Shown: piece by piece, positions 54,901 to 63,849 of the stretch
How the letters are laid out: every line of letters starts with the position of its first letter
Numbering within the stretch: position 1 is the stretch's first letter
NCBI RefSeq assembly: GCF_032362555.1
Contig: NC_083535.1
Coordinates: forward strand, 1,054,001-1,118,000
Source: Amyelois transitella
Lineage: Eukaryota > Arthropoda > Insecta > Lepidoptera > Pyralidae
Length of the DNA: 64,000 nt
Direction: 5' to 3'
Notes under the pieces: model-generated
Seen by the model: only the letters and a program-made list of their open reading frames with translations
Told to the model about the DNA's origin: nothing
Database searches by the model: none
Made by a program: the position numbers and the translations under genes

Positions 54901-55909
54901 GACTGATGGTAAAAAACTTTTTTTTTTTTTGACGCGATGCAAGTTTTTTGTTTGAATCTCAATTCCATCATTTATGGTTACCTACTATATGGTACAGCTG
55001 AACGTGGAACTTTACGTCTTTTCAAGGCTGTCAGCTCTGTCTAGCCCACATTAGATGAATACGTGACGATACGTATGTAGGTAACTACACTTAAAACAAG
55101 AAATTAGTTTAATGTTTAAATCTAACAAACATTTCCATTTCTTACTGTTATATTTGTTCCGGTTTTTGCAGACTTCCACTACTGCATTAATTAAGACACT
55201 GTAGCGTCTGGGGCGCTTTGCATAAAAACTAAACTCCATTAGTACATGAAATGAAGCGGTTTTACTATTCCATAGTTTCTTTGTCATTTATTTTGTACTG
55301 ATATTAAAGTTTTTGCTCAGAGAATTTAGTGTGCCGTGTGGTTAAAGGCACCAATAAAAAAAAGAATAGAACCACTCCATTTCGTTCCCATGGATGTCGT
55401 GAAAGGCGACTAAGGGATAGGGTTATAAACTTGGGATTTTTCTTTAGGCGATGGGCTAGCAACATGTCACTATTTGAATCTCAATTCTATCATTGTGCCA
55501 AATAGCTGAACGTGGCCATTCGGTCTTTTCAAGACTGTTGGCTCTGTCTACACCGCAAGGGATATAGACGTGACCGTATGTATGTATGTATTATCATCAC
55601 CCACACAAAGGTTCTCCGCTTAACCCAATGGTAAACTGTTAGATAATGCTATTAGCATTAAGTCCGCCTATTGTAGGTACTTACTTTACAAAATGTAACT
55701 GTTCCAATAAAGAATAAACAATCTTCTTCCAAATCCAGTTGGAGTCCGCCGAACTCCGAGACCGATTGCTGTACGAGGTGGCTGGTAAGCTGCCGGCGGA
55801 GAAGAAGGAGCAGGCTGTTGCCAACTACGTCCAGCGTGCCAATATCAAGAAGAATGCGGCTTTGGCCATCAAGGTCATGTACAAGAAGATTCTGGATATT
55901 CTCAAGAAG
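48888..55909 (+). CDS. ODAD3: ODAD3/CCDC151-like coiled-coil protein, first four coding exons
   Basis: Exons 48888-48987, 51736-51935, 54457-54561 and 55739-55909 join in phase (1+2, then phase 0) to give 192 residues without stop. The sequence is highly charged and helical with heptads. INQYRGLIKLYERDRKIHE followed by RYCRDIRQLRKDITNKREEL and, further on, VLESIHQENFNKRKQLD recalls the N-terminal coiled coil of CCDC151 (ODAD3), an outer dynein arm docking subunit of motile cilia; in insects that means sperm flagella. CCDC63/114-type proteins are the alternative. The last exon ends at a donor (AAG|GTATGC), so the gene continues, but no further exon was found before 64000. Three of the four donors are followed almost directly by a repeat insertion. 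Confidence 0.65.
48995..49190 (+). repeat. Family A SINE-like repeat next to the exon 1 donor
   Basis: Starts GTGCCGTGTGG one base after the GTGAGTA donor sequence and is truncated before its tail. Confidence 0.85.
49204..49345 (-). repeat. Family A 3' fragment
   Basis: CCACGGGTCAGACAGAGCCA to GGTTGCTAGCCCATCGCC, inverted relative to the preceding copy. Confidence 0.7.
49470..49565 (+). repeat. CGTAGC-rich tandem repeat
   Basis: CGTAGCGTGCTGTAGCATTT occurs twice, 31 bp apart, followed by shorter CGTAGCGTG variants. CpG-rich in an AT-rich context. Confidence 0.7.
49814..50009 (+). mobile_element. Non-autonomous Helitron, type 2
   Basis: TC start at 49814, hairpin GCGGACGAAGTCGCGGGCAC; the terminal CTAG is mutated to TTAG. 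Confidence 0.8.
50010..50518. other. ODAD3-like intron 1, unassigned
   Basis: No recognised feature; the open minus-strand frame at 50172-50408 shows no family motif. Confidence 0.35.
50519..50660 (+). repeat. Family A SINE-like repeat, 3' half
   Basis: From GGGATTCTTTTTTAGC to the ATATAGACGGGATTATATAT tail. Confidence 0.7.
50675..50785 (+). pseudogene. LINE reverse transcriptase C-terminal fragment
   Basis: One frame reads RKMIGHLIRHDFNNIVER, a stop, then GIGRPRKKYFDH, the pattern IGHLIRHD...GRPR..Y found at the C-terminal end of many LINE ORF2 proteins. It ends in the hairpin at 50753-50819. Confidence 0.6.
50753..50819. repeat. 23-bp inverted repeat (one mismatch)
   Basis: Arms 50753-50775 and 50797-50819, each beginning GGAAGACCAAGAA on its own strand. 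The left arm lies in the LINE fragment's GRPRKKYF codons. Confidence 0.85.
51015..51075 (+). pseudogene. LINE reverse transcriptase C-terminal scrap
   Basis: A frame reads QKRWFGHVERMNESRLT, the segment that usually lies shortly before the GRPRRTYLDQ motif of family B. Confidence 0.55.
51510..51590 (-). mobile_element. Family B LINE fragment (GRPRRTYLDQIKD region)
   Basis: Minus strand: ACGTATCTTGATCAAATTAA and GGACGTCCTGGTAAAAGG; lacks the rest of the 3' end. Confidence 0.65.
51736..51935 (+). CDS. ODAD3: ODAD3-like exon 2
   Basis: Acceptor TTCCAG; codes for ERDRKIHEGDLAKQKKRYC and so on to TYMNSQAD; donor GAT|GTGAGT. GC-rich coding composition. Confidence 0.8.
51943..52355 (+). repeat. 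tRNA-SINE (family C) with a Helitron inside
   Basis: The head starts a few bases after the exon 2 donor: CTCTGTGGCG, then TGACACC (about 20 bases of the tRNA-like part deleted), B box GGTTCGAATCCCGG, and the body CTGATTGGCCTGGGTCTTGG. The body resumes at 52242 (TTTATTATAAAATATAGTAT) and ends near 52350. Confidence 0.85.
52058..52241 (+). mobile_element. Non-autonomous Helitron, type 4, nested in the SINE
   Basis: TCACTACATAGTATAAAACA start and GCGAAGCCGGGGCGGGTCGC hairpin with CTAG at 52238-52241, between host A and T of the SINE body. Confidence 0.85.
52420..52568 (+). repeat. Family A SINE-like repeat with internal deletion
   Basis: Head GCCGTGTGGTTCCCGGTACC and tail ACCCCGCAAGGGATATAGAC flank a shortened middle. 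Confidence 0.75.
52569..53892. other. ODAD3-like intron 2, mostly unassigned
   Basis: Fairly unique sequence. An 84-codon plus-strand ORF (52963-53217) has no recognisable motif or splice support and is not called. Confidence 0.35.
53893..53996 (-). mobile_element. Family B LINE 3' end
   Basis: CATACATAAAATCACGCCTC tail and CCACTTGCCACGATCTCTGC block in minus orientation. Confidence 0.8.
54205..54355 (-). repeat. tRNA-SINE (family C), body only
   Basis: AGACTTGTGTTACGAGATAC and ACATCCAAGACCCAGGCCAA are present; the tRNA head is missing. Confidence 0.75.
54457..54561 (+). CDS. ODAD3: ODAD3-like exon 3
   Basis: 35 codons, RVLESIHQENFNKRKQLD to KMEKFRLTQ; acceptor preceded by a long T tract, donor GTACTA. 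A Helitron begins 17 bp after the donor. Confidence 0.78.
54579..54848 (+). mobile_element. Non-autonomous Helitron, type 2
   Basis: TCTATACTAATATTATAAAG start, complete body, hairpin and CTAG at 54845-54848. Confidence 0.9.
54852..55082. repeat. Old family A copies, opposed
   Basis: A minus-strand tail (CATACATACATACAATCAC) followed by a plus-strand 3' half (TCTGTCTAGCCCACATTAG), both diverged. Confidence 0.5.
55331..55592 (+). repeat. Family A SINE-like repeat
   Basis: Full length; the head hairpin is damaged (GTGCCGTGTGGTTAAAGGCA). Confidence 0.85.
55739..55909 (+). CDS. ODAD3: ODAD3-like exon 4
   Basis: 57 codons, LESAELRDRLLYEVAGKLPA and so on to KVMYKKILDILKK; acceptor AATCCAG, donor AAG|GTATGC. 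Confidence 0.78.
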
Positions 55910-56384
55910 GTATGCAGGTTTTTTGCAATCAACATACGTATATCTATTATATAAAAAAGAATCGCTAAATGTGTTGGTAAGCGCATAACGCCTGGACCAA
56001 TTTGGCCAATTCTTTTTTTTTTAATGTTCGTGGAAGTTCGTGGATGGTTTTTACGGGGAGAAAAATTAGAATAGGGATGTGGACTGTACTCAAATAAGTA
56101 TAAAATTTTACCACGAAAAGGTAGTTTCTATAGTAAAAATAATAAAAAACACAATATTTTCCTCAATAAACAAGGGATTTTTTTTTATTTAATAAAATGT
56201 AATAAAATATTTCACCCTCAAGTCACGTGACAATGAACACCAATCAAAACGCGTGATGTCACGCGTTGCAATACAAGAATTTTCGTTGTCAAGTATTATG
56301 GTGTTTGTTGATATTTGGATCATATTATTACCGTGATTTTCGTCCGATTATCTTTTTGAATAAATTTTTAAAGGCTTTCCCATA

Positions 56385-56512
56385 ATGGAAAGTGGATATA
56401 TTAAGGCAGATAGTTCAAATTTGCCAAGAATTGATTGCTTTACGGTGGCTAATTTCTTCGCAACAAATAGTAACTTCTGCTCTGCTGAATTTAGAAATGT
56501 GAAGACATCCAT
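56385..56512 (+). pseudogene. First-exon remnant of a transposon-type protein
   Basis: An ATG opens a frame MESGYIKADSSNLPRIDCF to FRNVKTS, then a donor (AT|GTAAGA). This opening resembles the N-terminus of the SWIM/YqaJ-type proteins repeated in many insect genomes, as I remember them. No second exon is present. Confidence 0.45.
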
Positions 56513-56743
56513 GTAAGAAATATACTCAAGATACATTATTATAGCAATAGTAGGTATTTTTAAATTATAAGGTAAAAACGAAATAATATGATTTTGCCAT
56601 ATTATTAGCCAACTACAATGAAAGAACGAAACATTGTTTACATTATTTCTAACCTAAAAATTCGAGTTTTCGTCTTTGAAAACTTGAAGAGAAAAAATAT
56701 TTTAATATGTACAAGTAAATGTAACAAATATTATCAAACTTAC

Positions 56744-56934
56744 ATCAAAATGATCCTCACAGAAATACATTTTACTTTGTGTAGATACAAGTGCCGGATC
56801 CCGACGGGCTAATTGAAGCCACTTTTTCCGCATCGTTTTTGTACGTGGAACGTGAATAAACAGTTTTCAGGTGTTTTAATAGTTGTACTTTTACACTGCG
56901 GCACCGCACAATATTTATTAAATGTTGAATTCAT
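56744..56934 (-). pseudogene. THAP zinc-finger exon, frameshifted
   Basis: From ATG at 56934: MNSTFNKYCAVPQCKSTT (C2CH first pair), then PENCLFTFHV, a one-base frameshift near 56840, then MRKKWLQLARRDPALVS and KMYFCEDHFD, followed by a donor GTAAGT. The THAP signature C-x4-C...C-x2-H is complete across the shift. THAP domains bind DNA and are common in P-element and Kolobok-type transposases. Confidence 0.75.
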
Positions 56935-57483
56935 ATTATTATCACACAACTACGAAATAACTATTACATACATACAACTTCGACAATATTTTATAACGCG
57001 TGACGTCACAGCGGCCGTTTGACAGGTATCCGCGTTTTGGCGCGATATTTTAAATGGAATTTTAAATAAATTATTTTAAAGGAATTACTTGAAATAAAAA
57101 AATAATAATAAATAGTTTGGGTTATATTTGGTACTTATGCATGGTTTTAAACACTTTCCCAAAAATAGTCCACATCCCTATTATTGCTGGAAAAACCCTA
57201 AAAACAGCCCTTTTCTTTTTACTATACAAACGTTTTCTAACTTAAACGTAGAGTCTATTTGAGCTTTATTGCTTTTGTACAAAGTTCACTGTTGTCTAAC
57301 AACGTAGGTGTGTTCAAAACGTCATAATATTTAAATGCACTTTATTATCGCTGTACAAAATTCAAATTCAATCATATTTAAATTTCAAATTTAAATTTTT
57401 TGCCTGATTATAAAATAGGCAAGAACAAAATACAGCTACATTACAAATATTTTTGGCAGAACGAAGTCTGTCGGGTCCGCTAG

Positions 57484-57600
57484 TACATACATAAAATCAC
57501 GCCTCCTTCCCGGAGGGGTGGGCAGAGACTACCTCTTGCCACTTGCCACGATCTCTGCATACTTCCTTGGCTTCTTGCACATTCATAATATTCCGGACAT
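57484..57600 (-). mobile_element. Family B LINE 3' end
   Basis: ACATAAAATCACGCCTCCTT and CCACTTGCCACGATCTCTGC, directly behind the Helitron CTAG. Confidence 0.8.
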
Positions 57601-57700
57601 TTATTTGATAATGCCCGGAACTTCTGCCCCCGTATTTAGCTAAATATCTATTTGTTTATCTCTATATAATTTTACAAGAATAGAATGTGATTATTTCAAA

Positions 57701-57908
57701 CTAGCTGTGCCCGCGACTTCATCCGCGTGGAATAATTTTTCCCATTTCTTCGCTCCTTATAGTTGCAGCGTTATGTTATATAGCCTAAAGTCTTCCTCGA
57801 TAAATGTTCTACTCAACACAAAAACAATTTTTCAATTCGAACCAGTAGTTCCTGAGATTATCGCGTTCATACAAACAAACAACCTCTTCAGCTTTATAAT
57901 ATTATAGA
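57701..57908 (-). mobile_element. Non-autonomous Helitron, type 2, internally deleted
   Basis: CTAG at 57701-57704, TC start near 57908; shorter than other copies because of a loss after GTGGAATAATTTTTC. Confidence 0.8.
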
Positions 57909-57909
57909 T

Positions 57910-58144
57910 TACATACATATATACATACGGTCACGTCTACATCCCTTGCGGGGTAGACAGGTCCAACAGTCTTGAAAAGACTGAATGGCCACGTTCAGCT
58001 ATTTGGCTTAATGATAGAATTGAGATTCAAATAGTGACAGGTTGCTAGCCCATCGCCTAAAAAAGAATCCCAAGTTTGTAAGCCTAACCCTTAGTCGCCT
58101 TTTACGACATCCGCGGGAAAGAGATGGAGTGGTCCTATTCTTTT
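57910..58144 (-). repeat. Family A SINE-like repeat
   Basis: Tail CATACATATATACATACGG; cut before the head hairpin at 58144. Confidence 0.8.
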
Positions 58145-58975
58145 TTATTATAGATTAATAATGGACAATCACTAATCCAAATGACTCGTTAACAAGAGAG
58201 TCGGATGTCAATACGGTTTAGCTAGGTACATCGTCGTTACACGATGAGATTGGATATTGGCAAGTAAATTACGTCGTCGGCCAATAGAATAGCCGGACCG
58301 CGAGCCAGGTAGACCTAGACCTTGGATTGCGGGGCTTAGGCACGTGACACATTATGTTGCGAACAGCGATTTTACATAATATATATATATAATAAGAATT
58401 TACGACGTGACGCCCGCTGCCTTTGCAACTACTGTATTAATTTTCTTATGTCTGTGATAGAAGTGCCGTGTGGTTCCCGGCACCAATACAAAAAAGAATT
58501 GGACCACAAGATCTCTTTCCAAAAATAATTTTTCAACTCGAACCAGTAGTTCCTGAGATTATCGCGTTCAAACAAACAAACTCTTCAGCTTTATAATATT
58601 ATAGTATACCTACATAGATTAATAATGGACAATCACTAATCCAAATGACTCGTTAAGAAAAGAGCCGGATGTCAATACGGTTTAGGTACATCGTCGTTAC
58701 ACGATGAGATTGGATATTGGCAAGTAAATTACGTCGTCGGCCAATAGAATAGCCGGACCGCGAGCCAGGTAGACCTAGACCTTGGATTGCGGGGGCTTAG
58801 GCATGTGACACATTATGTTGCGAACAGCGATTTTACATTGAAATTTACGACATCGCCCCCGCTGCCTTTGTATATACTAATATATATGTTTACATATAGG
58901 TATATCCATAGATATAATATTCGGGGGGTTGGCTCTGTCTACCCCGCAAGGGATATAGACGTGAACATATGTATG

Positions 58976-58978
<3 letters not shown>

Positions 58979-59035
<57 letters not shown>
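58979..59035. repeat. (TA)n microsatellite
   Basis: An almost pure run of about 28 TA units following a family A TATG tail. Confidence 0.95.
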
Positions 59036-59039
<4 letters not shown>

Positions 59040-59487
59040 TTTCTAAATGTCTGTATTAGAAGTGCCGTGTGGTTCCCGGCACCAATACAAAAAAGAATTG
59101 GACCACAAGATCTCTTTCCAAAAATAATTTTTCAATTCGAACCACTAGTTCCTGAGATTATCGCGTTCAAACAAACAAACAAACAAACTCTTCAGCTTTA
59201 TAATATTACAGATTATACATAGATTAATAATGGACAATCACTAATCCAAATGACTCGTTAAGAAGAGAGCCGGATGTCAATACGGTTTAGCTAGGTACAT
59301 CATCGTTACACGATGAGATTGGATATTGGCAAGTAAATTACGTCGTCGGCCAATAGAATAGCCGGACCGCGAGCCAGGTAGACCTAGACCTTGGATTGCG
59401 GGGCTTAGGCATGGTACACATTATGTTGCGAACAGCGATTTTACATTGAAATTTACGACATCGCCCACGCTGCCTTTGTATATATGT

Positions 59488-59685
59488 ACATACATACATA
59501 CATAAAATCACGCCTCTTTCCCGGATTGGTAGGCAGAGACTACCTCTTGCCACTTGCCACGATCTCTGCATACTTCCTTCGCTTCATTCACATTCATAAC
59601 TCCTTAACGACCCTTTGCCAGGACGTCCTTAATTTGATCAAGATACGTTCGTCTAGGTCTTCCCACTCCGACCTTTAATTTTTTT
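59488..59685 (-). mobile_element. Family B LINE 3' end, longest coding remnant
   Basis: The minus strand encodes KVGVGRPRRTYLDQIKDVL up to LAKGR, then a stop, and continues to the CGTGATTTTATG tail. GRPRRTYLDQ identifies a LINE ORF2 C-terminus. Confidence 0.82.
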
Positions 59686-59699
59686 ATGTCTGTAATAGA

Positions 59700-59962
59700 A
59701 GTGCCGTGTGGTTCCCGGCACCAATACAAAAAAGAATGGAATCTCATTACCATGGATCGCCATCGTAAAAGGCGATTAAGGGATAGGTTTACAAACTTGG
59801 GATTCTTTTTTAGGCGATGGGTTAGCAAACCTGTCGCTATTTGAATCTCAATTCTATCATTAAGCCAAATGGATGAACGTGGCCATCCAGTCTTGAAAAG
59901 ACTGTTGGCTCTGTCTACCCCGCAAGGGATATAGACGTGACCATATGTATATGTATGTATAT
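59700..59962 (+). repeat. Family A SINE-like repeat
   Basis: Full length, with a small duplication (ATGGATCGCCATCG) in the middle. Confidence 0.85.
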
Positions 59963-60099
59963 AATAGAAGTAATTTAGTCGCTTTCTGCTATAATCACAT
60001 AACAAGACTTAGTTGTGAATATTTTTTTAATCGAAATTCTAAATTTTGTTAGGATCTAAGTTATTTTAAGACAAGAGAGAGAAAGGTACATTATTACTC

Positions 60100-60215
60100 A
60101 TTTCAGACGATGTGCTGGTAACCTGTCACAATCTGTTATTCTAAATTCCATGACAGCTGTAAGTGGCCTTTTAGTCTGCGAGACTGTTGGCTCTGTCTAC
60201 CCCGCAAGGGTCAGT
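60100..60215 (+). repeat. Family A 3' fragment, diverged
   Basis: GATGTGCTGGTAACCTGTCA to ACCCCGCAAGGGTCAG. Confidence 0.6.
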
Positions 60216-60689
60216 CAGTTCTATATATTATATAAGGACCACTACACTAATCGCTATTCCTTGCATAACATGTCTATTTGTTATTACATACGTCAATGGG
60301 ATTAATCTCAGGTGGCAGGTACAGTGGGCCACATAGAAACGTATACTACTTTCGTACATTACATGTCATGTCTTTATACCTTAAGGGATTAGAGCTAACA
60401 TACAAACATACATTAAAATATTTACGTCTATATTCCTTATGGCGTAGACAGGTAGGGTTAGCTTATTGATGAAACTGATATTTAAATAAGAAACCAAAGT
60501 TTTTTGTAATTATTAAGTAAAGTTTTAGTTCATAAACTAGCTTAGGAGTGCGGGTTTACTTGCTTTTGATAATACTTACATAATCATAACATTTATAATT
60601 TAATTATGACTCATACCGTCCGGTAATATTGTTACTTTTTGTGTAAAATGTTTAATCGATAATTATTATTGGTCCCAAGGAAGAACGTT

Positions 60690-60895
60690 CAAATTAAGGA
60701 CGTCCAGGCAAAAGGTCAGGTCAAGAGTACCTGAAACCACCGAGCTTGCATGAATGAAGAGTTATGAATGTGGATGAAACGAAAGAAGTACATCTTTCCA
60801 CTTGCCACGATCTCTGCAGATCGTGGCAAGTGGAAAGATGTAGTCTCTGCCTATCCCTCCGGGAAAAGGGCGTGATTTTATTTATTTATGTATCA
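60690..60895 (+). mobile_element. Family B LINE 3' end with internal inverted duplication
   Basis: AATTAAGGACGTCCAGGC start, coding block GAGCTTGCATGAATGAAG, then the palindrome at 60789-60842 and a GCGTGATTTTATTTATTTAT tail. Confidence 0.8.
60789..60842. repeat. Perfect 25-bp palindrome in the LINE fragment
   Basis: Arms 60789-60813 and 60818-60842 around CTGC. The right arm is the normal family B text; the left is its inverted copy. Confidence 0.9.
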
Positions 60896-61233
60896 ATAGT
60901 TTTTTTTTGTATGTATCAAATTTCGAAACAATGAATATCGTTTTTACAATAAATATGTATATTAGATACAGAGACGGTGAAAGTGACCATTGCCACTTCT
61001 ATAACGTAAAAGTACCAAAAACGATATACGTTTTTCTGTCGCCCACTGTACACTCAGTCCTCTCCATGTGCATTGTATATCGCATAAAGCTCCTGCACCA
61101 ATTTTCTTGGTATTGACGGAGTCTCATTATCAGTAAATTTGATCTATACACATACTAATAAATGCGAAAGTAAGTTTATTTGTTTGTTTGTTTCTCGTAT
61201 CTTAAATTATCTTGTTTAAGGTACGAGTATATA
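60896..61233. other. Unassigned spacer
   Basis: No recognised feature. Confidence 0.35.
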
Positions 61234-61500
61234 CTAGCTGTGCCCGCGACTCCGTCCGCGTGGAATAGTTATTTTGGGCAACATTGAAGCCCTCAAGGAT
61301 GAATAATTTTCCACGTTTTTTCACATTTTCCATTACTTCTTCGCTCCTAATAGTAGAAGCGTGATGTTATATAGCCTAAAGCCTTCCTCGATAAATGGTC
61401 TATTCAACCAAAAATAATTTTTAATTCGAAAAAGTAGTTCCTGAGATTAGCGTGTTCATACAAAAAAAAACAAAGTCTTTAGCTTTATAACATTAGTATA
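61234..61500 (-). mobile_element. Non-autonomous Helitron, type 2
   Basis: CTAG at 61234, hairpin GCGGACGGAGTCGCGGGCAC on the minus strand, TTTATACTAATGTTATAAAG at the far end. Confidence 0.82.
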
Positions 61501-62225
61501 AATTAATTAAGAGCCTGGAGGACATAAGGTTCTTTACATCCCGGTAAAAACTATAGCTCCCGTGAGTATTTTGATAAACCTTTATTCTGAGAATTTAAAA
61601 ACAAAATGTTTCTTTTACGTCTTAGTTGTTAAAAAGTTAATTTTGGAATCAAATAATAAGTCAACATGGCTAATTACCGATATTTTTTCTTGGTACCTAT
61701 ATCTAATGACTGATTAGTACCTCTTATTTCCGCCAGGGGCGCTTTGTAGAATTCCATTCAATTAGTGACAAAAATATTTTTTATCCATTAAGATGTTTTT
61801 GTTTTCATGCTGATTAATTCTATAATATATTTATAGAATTACTATCTTTTGGCCACTTAATTCACGAAATTAGAGCTACCTACATAAAACAACGATTTAA
61901 GCGCCACATTCATGCGAGAATTTTGCGCTACCCACAAAAGAATATATGTAGGTTTTTCGCAAATTCCACGAGAGAACTGTAGTTCTCACTGGGACAAAAA
62001 GGAACCTATGTCCTTCTCCAGAATATTAATTATACCTATTACTTCCTTTCGCGATACTTCAAGAAAGTATTGTTAAAAAATGCGTGAAGACGTTACCAAA
62101 AACAAACTTACTTTCGCATTTATATTATTAATTTGAATTAAGATTATCCGGTTACTAAATTTCGTTGATTCATAACTTGTTAGGATTAGGATATTGTCGT
62201 AACTATACAATATTTTATATCAAAC
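61501..62225. other. Unassigned AT-rich spacer
   Basis: No coding exon or known repeat seen. Confidence 0.35.
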
Positions 62226-62330
62226 TAGCTGTCCCGGCAAACGCTGTTTTGCCATATAAATAATTTTTAAGTTATTTTGTAGTAAAAAAAAAGTTAAGGG
62301 TGGACAACCCTTATCACTTATCATTAATGT
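62226..62330 (-). mobile_element. Helitron type 3, 3' part
   Basis: CTAGCTGTCCCGGCAAACGC at the edge and AAGGGTGGACAACCCTTATC inside match the copy at 48541 in opposite orientation. Confidence 0.6.
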
Positions 62331-62405
62331 TTACAAATATGTCAAACCATCTATATTTATAATTATTATATTAGTTCAATTTAATTAGATTTATAATAAG
62401 TTATA

Positions 62406-62660
62406 ATGCCGTGTGGTTCTCGGCATCAATAGAAAAAAGAATAGGACCAATCCATCTCTTTACCATGGATGTCGTAAAAGACGACTAAGGGGTAGGCTTA
62501 TTTAATGGAGATTTCCTCTTTTAGGCGATGGGCTAACAACCTGTTACTATTTGAATCTCAATTCTATCATAAACCCAAACAGCTGAACGTGGCCTATCAG
62601 TCTCTTCAAGACTCTTGGCTCTGTCTACCCCTTAAGAGAAAGACGTGACTATATGAATGA
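62406..62660 (+). repeat. Family A SINE-like repeat
   Basis: Full length; tail mutated to GTGACTATATGAATGAAT. Confidence 0.82.
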
Positions 62661-63849
62661 ATAATTTCTTTGGTACCCCTTTCTTTGATTCCTTACAAAT
62701 ATCTTATTAAACATATATAAATTCTTATACATGGCGCAGCGTCAATTGTAATAGCACTTTTCCTTTGTGTTTTTCTAAAACACGTATTATTGAGCCGTCA
62801 AAAACCTTTTTATGTAGGTACCTACGTAACAATGTGTCGTGTTACGGGAATTCAGTGAGAATAATTTCGAGACTTGATCGGTAATATTTTATATGTACGT
62901 ACATGTTATAATTAGCAGACACTTGTAAAGATTTAAGAGGTCCTTACCGCCCTGGAGAAGAGTCCGGTGTCCGCTTATGACTCAGGAATTCAAAACTTCT
63001 ATTCATTATAATGGGACATTTCAATGTTACTTAATAATTGTCATATTATATATATATATATGTTGACGTTAAATAAATAACCTAAAACTAAGTTTACTGC
63101 CTACTTCCAAAGCGGCAGTGCAGAAGCGGTAACAAACTGCGCTGCAGCATTTTCTTCAACTATAATGCTGCACTGAAGTTTTTACACAAAACGACTACGG
63201 TCTTTCCTCCCCAACCTTTTTGGGGGAAACCTAACCGATATTGTTTGTTTGTAATATCTTTATTGCATAGAAATTTTCACTGTGACAAGAAAATATAACT
63301 GCCTTTGTAAGTTATAAAAGAAACAAATCACTTGCAATGGCGGACTTATCCTATGAAGGGACCGTTTGTTCACTACGCCCAATCGTACGTAGTCAAATTT
63401 GTTTTAACAAAGTGCGCGGTCTAGTTCTAATGTTATCAATGGCATTACTTTGTAGAACCGTGCCACCTAACTTGATCTGAAGTCTCTTCGTTTAATGGAA
63501 ACCTTGTAAATTTCCCGTTCGCTTTGAAAGACTATAAAGTGAAGCAAACTCGCTGTATGAGGCTTGTTTGTGGACAGGATATACCAATAAAAGTCCATCC
63601 TGTAAGGCCAATCGCACGCTGCGACGGATGTGGTTTCATGCAACAAGGTAAATGAATTAAGTCGGTACACACGCGCATACATGTATCGCAAACATTTTGT
63701 TTATTTGTCGGATGTTATAGTGAATAACAGCTTTAAGTTCAGTCAATTTAATTTGGTATTTAATAGGTAGTGTTACTCGTAACAAGTTTCATCAAAGTTG
63801 ACTTGTTGACGTAACAAGTTGTTTAATTTTTATTTGTTTGTTATAAATA
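62661..63849. other. Spacer with family D and a TTTATT-type repeat
   Basis: Family D blocks (GGAGAAGAGTCCGGTGTCCG near 62955, ACACAAAACGACTACGGTC near 63185) and the GTTTGTAATATCTTTATTGC to GGCGGACTTATCC stretch (63245-63352). The rest is unassigned; the minus-strand ORF at 63467-63691 has no recognised motif. Confidence 0.4.

Larger units (their letters stand above)
56074..57178. mobile_element. TA-flanked DNA element carrying THAP and second-exon fragments
   Basis: The ends match as an inverted repeat: with the flanking TA they read TAGGGATGTGGACTGT and TAGGGATGTGGACTAT. TA is the only visible target duplication. The two coding remnants face each other from opposite ends; the middle is AT-rich. 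It looks like a deletion derivative of a larger element with two convergent genes. Confidence 0.65.
55943..57483 (+). mobile_element. Helitron (type 5) split by a TA-flanked element
   Basis: TC start at 55943 with CGCTAAATGTGTTGGTAAGC, and an end AACGAAGTCTGTCGGGTCCG then CTAG at 57480-57483. Between them lies the element at 56074-57178. Confidence 0.75.
58151..59700 (+). repeat. Composite segment in three tandem copies
   Basis: TAGATTAATAATGGACAATC starts at 58151, 58615 and 59220. Each copy carries CATCGTCGTTACACGATGAG and AATAGCCGGACCGCGAGCCA; the first two also carry a family A head (from 58462 and 59061) fused to the end of a type 2 Helitron. The second copy is enlarged by a family A tail and the (TA)n tract. 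Confidence 0.8.

Noticed and set aside
63467..63691. 74-codon minus-strand ORF as a further ODAD3 exon
   Set aside because: Wrong strand and no coiled-coil character.
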